Shown here one piece after another: positions 61,732-64,000 of a stretch of 64,000 nucleotides of DNA. The DNA is from Bacillota bacterium (GTDB taxonomy: Bacteria; Vulcanimicrobiota; JAJTBE01): NCBI GenBank assembly GCA_021287065.1, contig JAJTBE010000104.1, positions 26,612 through 90,611 of the forward strand, given 5' to 3'. Positions within the stretch are counted from its first letter, which is position 1; the number at the start of each line of letters is the position of its first letter. Under the pieces are notes generated by a model. It ran no database searches, was not told where the DNA came from, and worked only from the letters and a program-made list of their open reading frames with translations. The translations under genes and the position numbers were made by a program.

Positions 61732-62979
61732 TCACTCCACCCAAAAGAAATTAACACTGTTTTTGATATTTTCGATTTTGGTTATCTTTTCCCTTTGTAT
61801 ATCATAGTAGCAGAAGTTCCCTTCGTTGTTGACGGAGCCGAGTATGCTGCCGTCGGGGGACCATTTTATATCCTGGTTTTTCATGTCTGTCAACCTTCTG
61901 AAAATGGTTCCGGTGGAGGTATCGATTAGTATTGTCTGATAACCTGCAGCGAGGGCGAGGCAGTTGTTTTCACTGCCGGGACGCCATTTCAGTGAATTGG
62001 GGTAAGTTGGTATAAATTCTTCAAGTCCGGTTATCACTTCTGCTTTGTTTGTTTTCAGATTCCATTGACAAAGACAGAATTCAGGTTTCTTATCGGCAAA
62101 ATTTTCTTTGTTCACCCGGGAGACAGCTTCCTCACCGGCGCTTGTATTGTTTTGTTCGAAACTAACCGGCACCTTGGCAAAAAAAGCTACTTTATCCATT
62201 TTCTCAGAAACAGCTATCGGATAATAGAAACTCCAGTCATGTTCAATCAAAGGATCATAGCCGAATTTAACGGTTTTAAGAATTTTACCCTGCAGGTCCT
62301 GTTGCTCAAGATAGTTTTCCCCATTAATGACTTTCTGAAGAAAAATTGCATTGTCGGTAAGGCATAAACTTCTTAAATCCGAGTTTCTGACTATTGGAAA
62401 TATTTCTTTATTTCTATAATTAACACACATTCCGGAGTTATTGGTATAACAGCTTTTTTCGGAATTCACCGACAACAGATATTCATCATGTGGCAAATTA
62501 ATCTGATAAACGCCGGAATTGAATACCTGATTGCTTCTGTTATCAAAAAGAAATTCGGTAAGTATTGTTCCCTCTGATTCCATTCCCCAGATGAGAAAAT
62601 ATCTGTCTGAGTTTTTCAGACAATAATTATTGAAAGATGTGTTCGCCTGTTCATTCCAGATAAAAGGAACATAAAACTGAGAAAGGTATTTCTGACTTGA
62701 TACATGCCGGTTTGTAAAACTCACAAGATAAAATCTGAAAAAAGTCCCGGGAGCCTCATTGTAGTTCAGTTGTGTTGGGGTTTCAGTTTTTCCCTTGTCC
62801 TGAGGCTTTATTATTTCATTTGTAATAAGAATTATTTTGTGCGATTTTTCCCCAACCTGCTTTTTAAGCTGTATCAGCCGGAAAGATAAAATAATCGTGC
62901 ATACGGATAGAAGAATTATAATTACAAAAACAGATTTTTTACCCAGTGATTCCTTTAATCCTGAAAACCATCTGTTCAT
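61732..62979 (-). CDS. Membrane-anchored beta-propeller-like protein
   Basis: This 415-residue protein has one N-terminal membrane helix (about 17-36) after a short basic cytoplasmic tail. The rest is beta-rich with late WD40/TolB-like repeats (SNLKWRPGSENNCLALAAGY, IKWSPDGSILGSVNNEG). Earlier blades are poorly conserved. It is related in plan to the protein at 63006-64000: both have CLCQWNLKTNKAE or CTWDLKTNKAE and a WSPDGS near the end. The start codon is followed by NRWFSGLKESLG. It lies 45 bases upstream of the kinase gene and 26 bases downstream of the next propeller gene, so the three may form an operon. Confidence 0.7.
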   Translation of the reverse strand: MNRWFSGLKESLGKKSVFVIIILLSVCTIILSFRLIQLKKQVGEKSHKIILITNEIIKPQDKGKTETPTQLNYNEAPGTFFRFYLVSFTNRHVSSQKYLSQFYVPFIWNEQANTSFNNYCLKNSDRYFLIWGMESEGTILTEFLFDNRSNQVFNSGVYQINLPHDEYLLSVNSEKSCYTNNSGMCVNYRNKEIFPIVRNSDLRSLCLTDNAIFLQKVINGENYLEQQDLQGKILKTVKFGYDPLIEHDWSFYYPIAVSEKMDKVAFFAKVPVSFEQNNTSAGEEAVSRVNKENFADKKPEFCLCQWNLKTNKAEVITGLEEFIPTYPNSLKWRPGSENNCLALAAGYQTILIDTSTGTIFRRLTDMKNQDIKWSPDGSILGSVNNEGNFCYYDIQREKITKIENIKNSVNFFWVE

Positions 62980-63005
62980 ATCGGTTTCCTTTCAGTTTGC
63001 TCCGG

Positions 63006-64000
63006 TTATTTCACCCAGAAGCAATCGTAGCCTTCATTGTCATTGTTTTCATTGCTGACAGTTATAAGCTGCTTATTATCCAAATCATAGCAGTAAATTT
63101 CACCCCTTGATGAGACCGCAAGTTTACTTCCATCGGGGGACCAGCAGACTTTTACGGGCAAACCGATCTTTAATTTTGCAATTCTTGTGTGTTTTAAGGT
63201 ATCAATTATATCAACATAATCTTCAGCACACAGGGCAACGCAATCCTGCCTTTTTCCTTTTCCCCATTTCAGCGAACCGGGTCTGAAGATGAGTCTGGGG
63301 CGGTAAGGCATTATTTTTTCGGCTTTATTTGTTTTCAAATCCCATGTGCACAACCAGGCATTTATGGAATCCTGTGTAGTTTCATCCTGAAAAAAGTATG
63401 AGTAAAAAGCAACTTTATCCTCATCGGCATTAAAATCCGAGGGGTGATAAAGAATATTGTGTTCAGGATACAGAGCTTTTCCGAATTTGATTTCACGGGT
63501 GAGTTGGGATGATGGATTTTTATAATACGAGAGCAGGCTCATATCATTTGAATCGGACTGAATAAAGATTTTGTCGTGGTCTGTTACACTGATGCTCCCT
63601 ATAGAGTGATATTTGCGGTTAAACCCTGAGTAAGGGGTGTTGTCCAGATAAGTACTAAATACAAAAGGTTCTATCTGTGCTATTCCGAATTCGGTATCGA
63701 AAATATATTTCTGCTTAGGATCAAACCCATACAAATAATTATAATCAAGAGTTAATATATTTACTGGAAATTGTCTGATATTACCACAGTAGATCTTTTC
63801 TTTTGCTGAATCATAAATAATCTCAAACATCATAACACCTTTGTCAGTGTGATTGACAAAGAATATTCTCCCGGCACTGTGCATAAGCTTGCTTTCCACT
63901 GCATAGGAAACCCGTGCACAATCACCGTTGGATGAGAAAAACGGAAAAAACTGTTCGCCTATCAGTTTGTTTTGATTTTTACCTGCTAAATCAGCCAGCC
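63006..64000 (-). CDS. Beta-propeller-like protein, 5' end outside window
   Basis: The frame stays open from base 63006 (stop) to the right edge at 64000, so the N-terminus is missing. A GTG at 63897-63899 is an internal Val rather than the start. The visible 330 codons are beta-rich, with YCYDLDNKQLITVSN, VCWSPDGSKLAVSSRGEI and CTWDLKTNKAEKI, similar to the 61732-62979 protein. A TolB/WD40-type propeller is likely. Whether it has a membrane anchor, as its paralogue does, cannot be seen. Confidence 0.8.
   Translation of the reverse strand, partial: LADLAGKNQNKLIGEQFFPFFSSNGDCARVSYAVESKLMHSAGRIFFVNHTDKGVMMFEIIYDSAKEKIYCGNIRQFPVNILTLDYNYLYGFDPKQKYIFDTEFGIAQIEPFVFSTYLDNTPYSGFNRKYHSIGSISVTDHDKIFIQSDSNDMSLLSYYKNPSSQLTREIKFGKALYPEHNILYHPSDFNADEDKVAFYSYFFQDETTQDSINAWLCTWDLKTNKAEKIMPYRPRLIFRPGSLKWGKGKRQDCVALCAEDYVDIIDTLKHTRIAKLKIGLPVKVCWSPDGSKLAVSSRGEIYCYDLDNKQLITVSNENNDNEGYDCFWVK

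Overview
The window is a gene-dense stretch of a didermal (outer-membrane) bacterial chromosome of moderate GC content. LptF/G, LptB and LptC homologues, two beta-barrel outer-membrane proteins and several lipoproteins indicate an outer membrane. An Rnf ion-translocating complex and three Fe-S/radical-chemistry enzymes point to anaerobic metabolism. Ser/Thr kinase, ankyrin, J-domain, TPR and beta-propeller proteins, plus many genes without close familiar relatives, suggest an uncultured deep-branching phylum. Riflebacteria, Wallbacteria or Eremiobacterota-like lineages are possible, but the sequence alone cannot decide.

Left part (1-10.4 kb): a partial response regulator-PAS protein, then a leftward rnfDGEAB operon lacking rnfC and carrying a double-length RnfG, divergent from sbcD-sbcC. 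From 10.4 to 12.4 kb lies a gene-free block of palindrome-rich repeats (families A, B and C). Related copies recur at 33.7-34.6, 56.5-56.8 and 58.2 kb. From 12.4 to 23 kb come a 13-repeat surface lipoprotein, two paralogous porin-like proteins and two chemoreceptors.

Middle part (23-38 kb): an EamA transporter and a SpoIID-like protein; an unknown membrane protein; a MobA-like nucleotidyltransferase under a striking repeat operator; a PPC/DUF296 protein; a three-gene operon of two radical SAM enzymes and a U32 protein; an orphan HicB-like antitoxin; an IscU scaffold; a second repeat block; and a fused double M16 peptidase.

From 38 to 54.7 kb nearly all genes point left in closely spaced runs. 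First is a glycosyltransferase/beta-propeller/Gln-rich trio whose N-termini look related. Then come LptF/G-LptB-LptC. Next is a five-gene cluster around a duplicated glutathionylspermidine-synthase-like ATP-grasp ligase. Its neighbours are a YgiB-like lipoprotein ending in glycine, a 57-residue protein, a 230-residue unknown and a Gly/His/Tyr-rich membrane protein. I consider this cluster the best candidate for an undescribed system. Upstream are a TPR protein, an exported LIM-like/DA1-like metallopeptidase, thiamine pyrophosphokinase and a tandem YkgJ-type protein.

Right part (54.7-64 kb): a matrixin-like protease with a CFI-box C-terminus and its small exported partner, an exported serpin-like protein, a J-domain/ankyrin membrane protein, a zinc-ribbon Ser/Thr kinase with ankyrin repeats, and two related beta-propeller-like proteins. 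The last one runs off the right edge.
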